This document shows positions 34,923-43,294 of a stretch of 64,000 nucleotides of DNA, one piece after another. The translations under genes and the position numbers were made by a program. This DNA is from Burkholderia sp. WSM2232. GTDB lineage: Bacteria > Pseudomonadota > Gammaproteobacteria > Burkholderiales > Burkholderiaceae. How positions within the stretch are numbered: position 1 is the stretch's first letter; the number at the start of each line of letters is the position of its first letter. The stretch covers positions 22,497 to 86,496 of the forward strand of contig NZ_AWZV01000030.1 in assembly GCF_000472545.1 (NCBI RefSeq), written 5' to 3'. Below the pieces are notes generated by a model that saw nothing but the letters and a program-made list of their open reading frames with translations, did not search any database and had not been told where the DNA came from.

Positions 34923-35792
34923 ATGGACATTGGTTTTATCGGCCTCGGCGAGATGGGCGCCGCGATGGTTGCAAACATTCTGAAAGCGGGGCACCAGGTG
35001 CGCGTGTGGAACCGCTCGCCGGAACGCGCACAGGCGCTTGCCGCGAGCGGCGCGCGAATTGTCGCCACGCCGGCCGAAGCATTTGACGGCGACGCCGTAT
35101 TCTCCATGCTCGCCGACGATGCCGCGCTGCGCGAGGTCGTGACGGCGTCGCTGCTCGAGCACGCGCCACGCGGGCTGATCCACGTGAACATGGCGACGAT
35201 TTCTGTCGCGCTTGCCGAGGAACTGGCGACCGCTCATGCGTCACGCGGTGTCGATTACGTCGCGGCGCCCGTGCTCGGCCGGCCCGACGTGGCCGCGGCG
35301 GGCAAGCTGACGATCGTCGCGGGCGGGCCGGCCGAGGCGATCGACCGCGTGCAGCCGGTTTTCGACGCCATCGGCCAGAAGACGTGGCGCATCGGCTCGC
35401 TGCCGCAACAGGCGAATGTGATCAAGGTTGCGGCGAATTTCATGCTTGGCGCGGCCGTCGAGACGCTCGGCGAAGCCGCCGCTCTGGTGTCCGGGCATGG
35501 CCTCGCGATCCAGGATTTCCTCGACGTCATCACGAGCGGCATTTTCCCGGGCCCGGTCTACGCGGGCTACGGCAAGATGATCGCGGACAACCGCTACGAG
35601 CCGGCGCTCTTCAAGGCGCGTCTGGGACTGAAGGACTTGCGCCTTGCGCTGGCCGCAGCAGACGCGGTTACGACGCCGCTTCCGATTGCGAGCGTCGTGC
35701 GTGACAGTCTGATCGACGCTATCGCGCACGGCGACGGCGAAAAGGACTTCGCCGTGCTCGGCCAGGTGGCGGCGCGGCGCGCCGGCCGCTGA
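34923..35792 (+). CDS. NAD(P)-dependent beta-hydroxyacid dehydrogenase family oxidoreductase
   Basis: A 289-residue member of the 3-hydroxyisobutyrate dehydrogenase family. The Rossmann motif is IGFIGLGEMGAAMVANILKAGH (residues about 3-24), followed by VNMATISVALAEELATAH, VAAPVLGRPDVAAAGKLTIVAGG and the catalytic-Lys helix NVIKVAANFMLGAAVE. GGAG lies ten bases before the ATG at 34923; another ATG at 34908 is possible. The substrate is not predicted by context. Confidence 0.88.
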   Translation: MDIGFIGLGEMGAAMVANILKAGHQVRVWNRSPERAQALAASGARIVATPAEAFDGDAVFSMLADDAALREVVTASLLEHAPRGLIHVNMATISVALAEELATAHASRGVDYVAAPVLGRPDVAAAGKLTIVAGGPAEAIDRVQPVFDAIGQKTWRIGSLPQQANVIKVAANFMLGAAVETLGEAAALVSGHGLAIQDFLDVITSGIFPGPVYAGYGKMIADNRYEPALFKARLGLKDLRLALAAADAVTTPLPIASVVRDSLIDAIAHGDGEKDFAVLGQVAARRAGR

Positions 35793-35840
35793 CGGTTGCA
35801 GCATGAGCGCTGTGCGGGCGCGGTCATTCGTCTGTCGCAA

Positions 35841-35934
35841 GCGCAGCGGGCGGAAAACCGCTCAGAGTCGTGGCGACGCGCAGCGGGCGGACAGCCGCTC
35901 AGAGTCGTGGCGACGCGCAGCGGACGGACAACCG
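35841..35934. repeat. 37-bp direct tandem repeat, 2.5 copies
   Basis: Two near-identical 37-bp units (35841-35877 and 35878-35914) beginning GCGCAGCGGGCGGA and ending GTCGTGGCGAC are followed by a partial third (35915-35934). They lie in the 222-bp gap between the dehydrogenase and LysE genes, with no spacers, so this is a tandem duplication and not a CRISPR array. The role is unknown. Confidence 0.8.
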
Positions 35935-36014
35935 CCCGAATGCCTGCAAGCGCTGTGCGCGCCCGAACCCGCAACAATGGATAATAGTGGTCCCATTTTC
36001 TACACGGTGATGCC

Positions 36015-36650
36015 ATGAGTCTGCATACCTGGTGGCTGTTCGTTGCCACCGTTTTTGTCGTGTGCGCCATTCCCGGCCCGAACATGCTGCTCGTCATGAC
36101 GCACGGCGCCCGGCACGGCCTGCGGCGCACGAGCGCAACCATGGCGGGTTGTCTGTCGGCCCTGGTGCTGATGCTGGCGGTATCGGCGGCCGGGCTCGGC
36201 GTCTTTCTCGAAGCGTGGCCGGCTCTGTTCAATGCACTGCGCCTGATCGGCGCGGCTTACCTGATCTATCTGGGCATCAAGGCGTGGCGTGCTCCGGCTG
36301 ACGAGGTCGCCGCGTCCGAGGTCGAAGAACTGGCCGCGAAGCCGGTCCATTCGCGCCTGGCCTTGTTTCGCAACGGTTTCCTGGTTGCGAGCAGCAACCC
36401 AAAGGCGATTCTGTTCGCCGCGGCGCTGCTGCCGCAATTCATCGACGCCGCGCTGCCCAAGCTGCCTCAGTTCGGCATTCTGGTGGCTACGTTCGCCGTC
36501 ATCGAGGTGAGCTGGTATCTCGTCTACGCGGGATTCGGCACGCGTATCGGCAGCCGTCTGAAGAGCCGCAGCGTTGCGCGCATCTTCAACCGTCTGACCG
36601 GCGGCGTGTTCGTCGGCTTTGGCGCGATGATGGCGCTGGTCCGACATTAA
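36015..36650 (+). CDS. LysE/RhtB-family amino acid exporter
   Basis: A 211-residue inner-membrane protein with about six hydrophobic segments. The family motif is at the N-terminus: FVVCAIPGPNMLLVMTHGARHGLRR, with the conserved PGP. ALRLIGAAYLIYLGIKAWRA and FRNGFLVASSNPKAILFAAALLPQF are further hallmarks. Such proteins export amino acids or homoserine lactone-like metabolites. The substrate cannot be told from sequence. Confidence 0.9.
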   Translation: MSLHTWWLFVATVFVVCAIPGPNMLLVMTHGARHGLRRTSATMAGCLSALVLMLAVSAAGLGVFLEAWPALFNALRLIGAAYLIYLGIKAWRAPADEVAASEVEELAAKPVHSRLALFRNGFLVASSNPKAILFAAALLPQFIDAALPKLPQFGILVATFAVIEVSWYLVYAGFGTRIGSRLKSRSVARIFNRLTGGVFVGFGAMMALVRH

Positions 36651-36727
36651 GGCCGCCGGGCGAGAGGCCGCACAACGAAGCACATGTGGCGAAATCGCAA
36701 CAAGACGGGAGAACCCTGATTTTCATG

Positions 36728-36756
36728 TTGCGTCGCACCAAACCATTTGCTATAGT
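36728..36756 (+). promoter_or_regulatory. Promoter of the candidate sRNA
   Basis: TTGCGT (36728-36733) and TATAGT (36751-36756) are separated by exactly 17 bp, a sigma-70-like arrangement. Transcription would start near 36763. The -35 is weak (three matches), the -10 strong (five of six). Confidence 0.5.
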
Positions 36757-36762
36757 TCGTCC

Positions 36763-36823
36763 TGTCTCCTCCATGTCTCCTCTGATATGGATTCAGCCCG
36801 CCACCTTAGGCGGGCTTTTTTTT
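36763..36823 (+). ncRNA. Candidate small RNA with anti-Shine-Dalgarno loops
   Basis: A stand-alone transcription unit of about 60 nt is predicted from the promoter at 36728-36756 and the terminator at 36795-36823. No open frame fills it. The 5' part is pyrimidine-rich and unpaired, with TCTCCTCC (36765-36772) and TCTCCTCT (36776-36783), complementary to AGGAGG-type ribosome-binding sites. The downstream neighbour, an OmpW-type porin gene, has AAGGAGGAG as its ribosome-binding site and offers a 7-nt perfect match. Hfq-type sRNAs often repress porins in this way. It could also be an unrecognised small leader. Confidence 0.45.
36795..36823 (+). terminator. Strong Rho-independent terminator
   Basis: AGCCCGCC (36795-36802), loop ACCTTA, GGCGGGCT (36809-36816) followed by an eight-T run through 36823. 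The T-run is only on the plus strand, so it does not serve the minus-strand OmpW gene. The LysE gene ends 145 bp upstream, so it could be a late terminator for that gene instead. Confidence 0.85.
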
Positions 36824-36926
36824 GCCCCAATCTCCACGTATTGCCGAAACGGCTTAGCGGATAACGCCCGCAGAGGGCCGGGGGCCGCGCTCGGCCTTCA
36901 ATTGCAGCGTGCCGGCAGCATTCCCG

Positions 36927-37751
36927 TCAGAACTTGTATGAAACGGCGAGGAAGGAGATGATCGGGTCCGCTTTCAACTCAGCCTTCGAGACGCCCAGTT
37001 CCGTGCCGTCCGCAGCCTTGATGATCACGGACGATGTGGTCTTCAGCGGAATGTAGGTCACGGAGGCCACCAGACCCCAATGGTCTGTGATGTTGTATGC
37101 GAGACCCGCATTGAACACCGGCGCCCACGACGACGAAGCCTTCGCCGACACCTGCGTCGTGCCCGGCTTGCCTGCGCCGGCAGCGAGAATGGCACCGAGA
37201 TTTTCCTGCGTCGAATGGACGAAGTTCTGGCTCAACTGAATGTCAGAAAACCAGTTGTACGACACGCCGACGCCGACAAACGGCCTGAGTCTGGCCGTCG
37301 GGGTATTGAAGTAGTACTGAAAGAGCAGTGCCGGACTCCACTGGCGCACGCTTTTGACGATCGGATTGGATTGCGGATCGCCAATATCCTGTTGCCCAAG
37401 CGCACCGGCCGGTCCAGGCGGCTTGATCGTGCCATGCCCATAAATCTTGAAGACGGGCGGCACGCCTGCCACTGTCGTCACCGCAATGTGATCGGTCAGG
37501 TAATGGCTGAAGACGAGGCCGACGGTATTGGCGGTGTTCGTCGACAGACTCGTGCCGGCCGAGGTGAACGAGCTCGGCAGGCGCAGCGGCGTATTGATGG
37601 GCGTGGGCGCCACGTTGGTGGTCAGCGGCGTGCTCGAGTCCTTGGGCATGACGTGGAACCAGCCGAGCACAGCGACGTTGTCGCCCGCATGTTGCGCGTG
37701 AGCGCTGACCGACAGGCACGCGGCCAGCATCAAGAGACAGATTCTTTTCAT
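36927..37751 (-). CDS. OmpW-family outer membrane protein
   Basis: A 274-residue outer-membrane beta-barrel. The signal peptide is MKRICLLMLAACLSVSAHAQ. The mature protein shows alternating strands with the OmpW patterns VGLVFSHYLTDHIAVTTVAGVPP, ALLFQYYFNTPTARLRPFVGVGVSYNWF and a C-terminal SFLAVSYKF ending in aromatic Phe, as barrels do. The start at 37751 is preceded by AAGGAGGAG. It probably forms a small pore for hydrophobic compounds. The gene lies beside two DUF2957 lipoprotein genes on the same strand. Confidence 0.9.
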   Translation of the reverse strand: MKRICLLMLAACLSVSAHAQHAGDNVAVLGWFHVMPKDSSTPLTTNVAPTPINTPLRLPSSFTSAGTSLSTNTANTVGLVFSHYLTDHIAVTTVAGVPPVFKIYGHGTIKPPGPAGALGQQDIGDPQSNPIVKSVRQWSPALLFQYYFNTPTARLRPFVGVGVSYNWFSDIQLSQNFVHSTQENLGAILAAGAGKPGTTQVSAKASSSWAPVFNAGLAYNITDHWGLVASVTYIPLKTTSSVIIKAADGTELGVSKAELKADPIISFLAVSYKF

Positions 37752-37928
37752 GTTGTTGCTCCTCCTTGAGCGCTCGCCGGGCGCGAGGCGCGCGGCGAAC
37801 GTTGGCGGCCAGGCCGGCCGCGAGGCCGACGCCCGGGACAGACGCCGCGCCGGCCGCCGCATGGCGAGTGCGGGCAGCAGCGGCGGCGCGAGCGCCTCGT
37901 TGCTTGCCGATGACGCGGGACGCGCCCG

Positions 37929-39179
37929 TTACTGAACGAAGGCGCCGATCGTGAAGTACGGCGAGGCCGCGTTGGTCAGATCGAGATAGCCGAACACGCC
38001 GCCCGTGAAAATCATCTTTCCTGTCGGCGTATTGCCCGTGGATGCGCCTACTCGTGTGGTCGTGACCACGCCCGGCACGGTTTGCGTGAAGTCGAGGTTC
38101 AGCGCGGTCGCGAGCGAAGCCTGCGACGGGTTGAACGGGTCGAGCAGCGTCGCCTGGGTGCCTGCGAGCGCCGTGGTGCGATAGTCGAACTGGCTATCCA
38201 CGCCGATGTACTCGCCGTTCTGCGAGTTGAGCGCGATCGGGCTTTGCGGCGCGAGAATGGAGATGCCCGATTCGTCGTCGGCGTAAGGTCCGAGCGCGCC
38301 GTTTTGCGGCACGGTCACCGACGAGTTGGCTGCGCCCGTGCGCACCAGAATCGGCACCAACTGGTTGCGCAGCTTGCCGACGATCATGTAGCCGCGCGCT
38401 TCCGGCGTGGTAGCAAGTGTGGGCTTCGCCTGTCCCTGGAAGTTATTGGTCTGGAACGCGCCGCTGCCGTCGGACGCCTGCGTGAAGTTGCTGCCTGGCT
38501 GCTGACATTTGCCCGCGTTCACGCCCGAGTTGTCACACTCGCTCCACGTGCCGTCGGCATTGATGGTGATCTTCGAATCCACGGCGACCGGCGCGAAATT
38601 CTGCGACGGCACCTGGTGATAGCCGAGCTGGTTGTAAGTGCCGGCCACCTTCGCAAGATCCGTTTCGATCGACGAGAAGCCGATGAACGGGTAATACGGG
38701 AACTTGGTGTCCGGCACGGCGCCGACGCCCAGAATGCCGCCGAACGAAATTTCGGCGCCCGGAATGGTGCCGCCCGCCACGCCCTCGCCGACAAAGATCC
38801 GCGCCGGACGGTTCGGATCGAGACTCGCGCCGTTTAGACGGAAAGCGCACTGATTGAGCTTCTTGGTCGGCAGCAGGGTCTCCTGGGTCAGCGTGCCGCT
38901 TGCGGTCTGGCCGGCGCGGGTCGGCACAACCGTGCCGGTGGTCGCGGGAATCGGTGATTCGACATAGGTCACCTGCCAGGTCATCTTCGTCGTGTCGAGC
39001 TGCAGTTTGACTAGCTCGCCGTCACCGCCGCCGCCCGTGTAGACCGTGGTGTAGTCCAACGCCGCGGGACACAGCCGAACCTCCGTCACCGGGCCGTCGC
39101 CATTGCCGCCGCCTCCACCGCCGCATGCCGCCAGCAACGGTGCCGCACAGGCAAGCACCGACAGAAATCTCCATTTCAT
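37929..39179 (-). CDS. DUF2957 lipoprotein
   Basis: A 416-residue lipoprotein. The signal peptide ends LLAACGGGGGG, a lipobox followed by a Gly linker. The mature part matches DUF2957, a Burkholderia-type family: LCPAALDYTTVYTGGGGDGELVKLQLDTTKMTW, then VESPIPATTGTVVPTRAGQ and a C-terminal ASPYFTIGAFVQ. It is a paralogue of the next upstream gene, sharing segments such as VESPIP/LESPIP, IFVGEGVAGG/ILVGQGVAGG and DDESGI. GGAGGCGGT precedes the ATG. Function unknown; probably outer-membrane anchored. Confidence 0.88.
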   Translation of the reverse strand: MKWRFLSVLACAAPLLAACGGGGGGNGDGPVTEVRLCPAALDYTTVYTGGGGDGELVKLQLDTTKMTWQVTYVESPIPATTGTVVPTRAGQTASGTLTQETLLPTKKLNQCAFRLNGASLDPNRPARIFVGEGVAGGTIPGAEISFGGILGVGAVPDTKFPYYPFIGFSSIETDLAKVAGTYNQLGYHQVPSQNFAPVAVDSKITINADGTWSECDNSGVNAGKCQQPGSNFTQASDGSGAFQTNNFQGQAKPTLATTPEARGYMIVGKLRNQLVPILVRTGAANSSVTVPQNGALGPYADDESGISILAPQSPIALNSQNGEYIGVDSQFDYRTTALAGTQATLLDPFNPSQASLATALNLDFTQTVPGVVTTTRVGASTGNTPTGKMIFTGGVFGYLDLTNAASPYFTIGAFVQ

Positions 39180-39278
39180 ACCGCCTCCAGAATTTTTTCG
39201 TTGTAGATGGCCGGCTCCCAGTCCAGCCACCGCCTGGTTTTTCTATGTCTCGAGTTGCGAACTGCCGTGTTGCGTCGA

Positions 39279-40700
39279 CTACTTGCTGATCTGCGCGCCG
39301 ATACCGAAATACGGCGTGCTCGACGTGTCGGAGTTGGCCGATGTCGGCGCGACGCCGCCGTTTTCGGTGCCCTGAATCGCAATGGCGTACAGGCCGCCGG
39401 ACGCGATTGCGAAGCCGCTCTTGCCGTTCTTGTCCTGCACGCCGACGAGCCCTGGGCTCGCGAGCCCATAGCCGAGGCCAAAGCCGCTTTCGGCCGCCGA
39501 GGTGGTCGGATTGATGAACGTGCCGACGCCGCCCTGGATGAGCGTTGCGGTGTACCTGAAGTTGGAGTCCGCGCCGACATAGCCGCCGTCGAACCCGCCG
39601 GATGCGAGCGGTGTGGCGGCGGCGAGCATCGCGATGCCGGATTCGTCGTCGACCTTGGCGTCCAGATGAAGCGGCGCCGTGCCCAGGTTGATGTAGCCGG
39701 TGCGCACGATGAGCGGCACCGTGGCGCCGTTGATCTGGCCGAGCACCATGTGCGCGGTGCCCGATTTGCCGGTCGCGCCGATCAGCGGCAACTGGAACTG
39801 CTGCACGATCTGCGGCGCCTGCTGGCTGTCGAAGTAGCCGTTGCTGTTGAGCGTCCATGGGTTGCCGGTCGAGAGGCAACCGCCTGCATTCGGCGAGTAA
39901 TTCGGGTTCGCGGCGTTGCTGCTCGTGCAGGTACCGCTCGCGTCGAAGGTTTCCACGGTGTTCGTCGCGACTGTCGAATAATTGCCGGACGGCGCGAGGT
40001 GATACAGCAAGCCGTTGTACGTGCCTGGCAGCCTGGTGATGTCGGTGGTGGTGCTGGCGAAGCCGAGGAACGGGTAAAAGTCGAAGTGGCGGTTCGGCAC
40101 CGCGCCGATGCCCGAGCCGATCAACGGAATGGACAGCCCGTCGAACTGGATCGTCGCGCCGGGAATTCCGCCGCCTGCCACGCCCTGGCCGACCAGGATC
40201 ATCGGCGGATTGGGGTTGTTGGTGAAGTCCGGCGTCGTGTAAGGCTGGCCGTCGCCGGCCGCCGTGCCGCTGCCTGCGCCCAGAATGAAAGCGCAACGTG
40301 TTTGCTCGGCAGTCGGCAGCGTGCCGGTTGGCGGATGAATTACCGCGCCTGTGATTTGTGTGCCGGCGCGGGTCGGCGTGACGCTGCCGGTGCGCAGCGG
40401 AATCGGCGACTCGAGCCATTTCAGCGTGTAGGTCATCGCGGTGGCGTCGATGTTCAACTGGACCACCTCGCCACTGCCGGCGCCACCCAGAAAGGTGCTT
40501 TTGACGATATCGGCGGTCGCCGGGCACAACGCGGCCGACGTGCCGCTCGAAGCGGGCGGACCCTGCACACCGCAACTCGAACCTGAGCACTGCGGCGCAT
40601 TGATCGGGCCGGGATTGTCCGATTTGCCGCCGCCACAGGCAATTAGAAAAGGAGTCGTGGCAATAGCCATTGCCAGGCCTCGAATAACGGCGTCCGCCAT
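39279..40700 (-). CDS. DUF2957 lipoprotein (paralogue)
   Basis: A 473-residue lipoprotein of the same family as its downstream neighbour. The signal ends FLIACGGG. Conserved segments are LCPATADIVKSTFLGGAGSGEVVQLNIDATAMTYTLKWLESPIPL, MILVGQGVAGGGIPGATIQF, and the C-terminal STPYFGIGAQISK. It contains a Cys-rich linker after the lipobox (QCSGSSCGV). The start at 40700 is preferred because AAGGGAG lies upstream; an ATG at 40718 would overlap that site. The 99-bp gap to the next gene suggests one transcript for both, possibly with ompW. Confidence 0.88.
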   Translation of the reverse strand: MADAVIRGLAMAIATTPFLIACGGGKSDNPGPINAPQCSGSSCGVQGPPASSGTSAALCPATADIVKSTFLGGAGSGEVVQLNIDATAMTYTLKWLESPIPLRTGSVTPTRAGTQITGAVIHPPTGTLPTAEQTRCAFILGAGSGTAAGDGQPYTTPDFTNNPNPPMILVGQGVAGGGIPGATIQFDGLSIPLIGSGIGAVPNRHFDFYPFLGFASTTTDITRLPGTYNGLLYHLAPSGNYSTVATNTVETFDASGTCTSSNAANPNYSPNAGGCLSTGNPWTLNSNGYFDSQQAPQIVQQFQLPLIGATGKSGTAHMVLGQINGATVPLIVRTGYINLGTAPLHLDAKVDDESGIAMLAAATPLASGGFDGGYVGADSNFRYTATLIQGGVGTFINPTTSAAESGFGLGYGLASPGLVGVQDKNGKSGFAIASGGLYAIAIQGTENGGVAPTSANSDTSSTPYFGIGAQISK

Positions 40701-41190
40701 GTTGCTGTCTCCCTTCATGTATTTGTGCGAGCTAATTTCGCCGCGCGATTAATGCCTGTCAATTGAATGAGCCGTCTAAAAAGGCCGATTCAAACAGCGG
40801 TATTTTGGCGACACGCGCAGTGCATGGGCGCTAGCGGCCCTTTTAAACAGAAACGCGGATCGGGCTCGCAAGGCAGTGCCGTTGTTTCTCCGCACGCCCT
40901 TGCCTGGCATGCCTTGGAGCAAAATGGCTCCATCATCTTCGAACGACCGTTCGGCAAAAAATCCGGAGTTTCCCCAGGCGGAAAACTATGCCGTATGAGT
41001 CGCCGGAAGGAAGACTTACCGCAAAAATTCCGATGTAGTCCGCTTTCTATTTTTTAAGTAATACGGGCTTCTACTGATTATCTGTTAAAGAAAGCGGGCA
41101 CTCTGCGGGTTTAAAACAAAAAAGCCGGTCTTTAAGACCGGCTTTCGTAAAGCTGACAAACGGTGAATTGCCGCGCTATTTAAACTTTCG
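40701..41190. other. Intergenic region upstream of the DUF2957 pair
   Basis: This 490-bp region must hold the promoter for the minus-strand DUF2957 genes and contains the argC terminator near its right end. The rest is moderately AT-rich with no frame of coding character. No regulatory motif was recognised. Confidence 0.4.
41115..41145 (-). terminator. Terminator of argC
   Basis: AAAGCCGGTCTT and AAGACCGGCTTT form a near-continuous inverted repeat; read on the minus strand it is followed by TTTTTTGTTTT. It lies about 45 bp past the argC stop. Confidence 0.85.
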
Positions 41191-42138
41191 TTAGCGCTTC
41201 AAACCGCTTTCCTCGGCGGCGCCGATGGCGAGATTCATACACTGAATCGCCGCACCCGAAGCACCCTTGCCGAGATTGTCCAGACGCGCGACGGTTACGA
41301 AGCGCTCGGCCGTGCCGAACACGAAGAGATCGACACGATTTGTGTCATTGTTCGCCTGCACGTCGAAGAAGCCGCTGTCGAGGTTCGCTTCTGCGTCGAA
41401 CGGCGCAACGCGCACGAAAGCTTCGCCTGCGTAGTACTCGGCGAGCAGCGCCTGCACTTCTTGAGGCGTGGTTTTCTTGGCGAGCTGGCGCGGCGAAAAG
41501 TAGGTGGTCACCGCAAGGCCCTTGTAGAAGTCCCCGACGATGGGCGTGAACACCGGCGCCGACTTCAACCCTGTATGCGCCGCCATTTCCGGCAGATGCT
41601 TGTGCGTGAGGCCGAGTGCATAAGGCCGCGGGCTCTTCAGCCTGTCGTTGCCGCCGGCTTCGTAGTCCGCAATCATTTTCTTGCCGCCGCCGCTGTAGCC
41701 GGTGATCGAATACGCATGGGCGTCGAACTCCGGCGCGACCACGCCGCCTTCCACGAGCGGGCGCATGGCGAGCACAAAAGCCGATGCATGGCAGCCCGGC
41801 ACGGCAATGCGTTTGGCCGTGCGCAGGCGCTCGCGCTGCGCGCGAGCGAGTTCGGGCAGGCCGTAAGCCCAGTCCGCCGACGTGCGAAACGCCGTGCTCG
41901 CGTCGATCAGCACCGTGCGCTCATTGTCGACGAGCGAAGCCGACTCGCGCGAGGCGACGTCGGGCAGGCACAGGAACGTAACGTCCGACGCATTGATCAG
42001 ACGGCGGCGCTCCTCGATGTCTTTGCGCTTCGCTTCGTCGATACGCAGAATTTCCACGTCCGCACGCTGCGACAGGTACTCGAAAATCTTCAGGCCGGTC
42101 GTGCCTTCCTGTCCGTCGACAAAAACTTTCGTGCTCAT
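41191..42138 (-). CDS. argC: N-acetyl-gamma-glutamyl-phosphate reductase (short form)
   Basis: A 315-residue enzyme of arginine synthesis that reduces N-acetylglutamyl-phosphate with NADPH. It matches the shorter type: VFVDGQEGTTGLKIFEYLSQR at the N-terminus, VTFLCLPDVASRE, the catalytic Cys in AVPGCHASAF, and HKHLPEMAAHTGL. The start at 42138 (MSTKVFVDGQ) gives the normal length; the frame stays open upstream but that part is Arg/Ala-rich. It appears monocistronic. Confidence 0.93.
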   Translation of the reverse strand: MSTKVFVDGQEGTTGLKIFEYLSQRADVEILRIDEAKRKDIEERRRLINASDVTFLCLPDVASRESASLVDNERTVLIDASTAFRTSADWAYGLPELARAQRERLRTAKRIAVPGCHASAFVLAMRPLVEGGVVAPEFDAHAYSITGYSGGGKKMIADYEAGGNDRLKSPRPYALGLTHKHLPEMAAHTGLKSAPVFTPIVGDFYKGLAVTTYFSPRQLAKKTTPQEVQALLAEYYAGEAFVRVAPFDAEANLDSGFFDVQANNDTNRVDLFVFGTAERFVTVARLDNLGKGASGAAIQCMNLAIGAAEESGLKR

Positions 42139-42413
42139 CTCAATCTCACTGGCTGCTCGGGAAACGGCGCGCAACGCCGCGCGAAAACGCCATTTTAAGA
42201 CTTGATCGGCATGGGCGTGCGCAAGTGCGGAAAAACGGCGCAAAAAAGAGCGGAAAAGCGACGATGCTCGCACGAAGTGACAGCGGCGTGACCGTGGGGC
42301 GCGAGGGCCCGCGTGGCGGGCGCGGACACAGCGCGGTCACTCGTGAGAAAGGTCTTAAGACACAGGTCGGCGCAATCACGCCGGCCGGCACGCGTCACGT
42401 CGGCCGCGCATTC

Positions 42414-43016
42414 CTACCGCCCGTAATTCACCACCATCCTGGCACTGCCGAGCGTCGCCGTACCGATCTCGTGATCGAACATCAGCGCCGGGCGGCCTTG
42501 CGCGAGGCGAAGGTCCGCGGAGTTCAGCGCATACACGGTAATCACATAGCGGTGCGGTTTGCCCGGCGGCGGACACGGTCCGCCATAGCCGTCGCTGTCG
42601 AAGTCGTTGCGGGCTTCCACGGCGCCGAGCCTTCTCAGGAAGCCGGATGCGCTTGCATTCTCGGGCAGGCTGGCGACGCTCGCCGGAATGCCGGCAACCG
42701 CCCAGTGCCACCAGCCGCGTCCCGGCGCGTCGGGGTCGAACATCGTAATCGCGAAACCGCGCGTGCCGTGCGGCGCGTCGCGCCACGTCAATTGCGGCGA
42801 GCGGTTGCCGCCCTTGCAGTCGCCCTGGTCGAAAACCTGCGGAGAACTGACGGTGCCGCCCGCACTGAAACTGGCGCTGGTCAGAGAAAATGTGCCCTCG
42901 GCCCGAGCTCGCGCACCATGCGCGACCCACAGCGCCAGGCCGAGCATGGCGTAGGCAAAAACCGGCAGTCGGCGAAACGGTGAAGCGTGCGAAACAACCA
43001 GGCAACGCAGACGCAT
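42414..43016 (-). CDS. PEBP family protein (YbhB/YbcL type), exported
   Basis: A 200-residue protein of the phosphatidylethanolamine-binding/Raf-kinase-inhibitor-like family. The N-terminus contains a signal sequence of about 40 residues ending ARARAEG. The PEBP core is FSLTSASFSAGG, NRSPQLTWRDAP, the ligand-site FDPDAPGRGWWHWAVAGIPA, YGGPCPPPGKPHRYVITVYAL and a C-terminal GSARMVVNYGR. The ATG at 43016 has AGGAG eight bases upstream. It probably binds a small ligand in the periplasm. Its biological role is unknown. Confidence 0.88.
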   Translation of the reverse strand: MRLRCLVVSHASPFRRLPVFAYAMLGLALWVAHGARARAEGTFSLTSASFSAGGTVSSPQVFDQGDCKGGNRSPQLTWRDAPHGTRGFAITMFDPDAPGRGWWHWAVAGIPASVASLPENASASGFLRRLGAVEARNDFDSDGYGGPCPPPGKPHRYVITVYALNSADLRLAQGRPALMFDHEIGTATLGSARMVVNYGR

Positions 43017-43294
43017 GTGCCGGTTCTCCTGTGTCGATCCGAGTCGACGCCTCGCGCCCTCCCGGATGCGGTGCAGCATCAGGTCGCTGCGAAGGCGCGG
43101 GGCGCTGGCCTCGCGAAGTTTATTGTCTCGATTCTGTGTCTCAAGAGCGAATCAAGTCTAACATTAGCTGTACGATGCATCATTGTTGTGCGTCGGGGCG
43201 GATTGCAAGCCTAAAATCGGCTATAGTCGGAACAATTTACGCGATATGGCCCGTGTTCCTATTATGTCGAACTAAACAGTAAGAACAACAAAGA

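Noticed and set aside
35841..35934. CRISPR-sized direct repeats
   Set aside because: Units abut with no spacer sequence and no cas gene is nearby.
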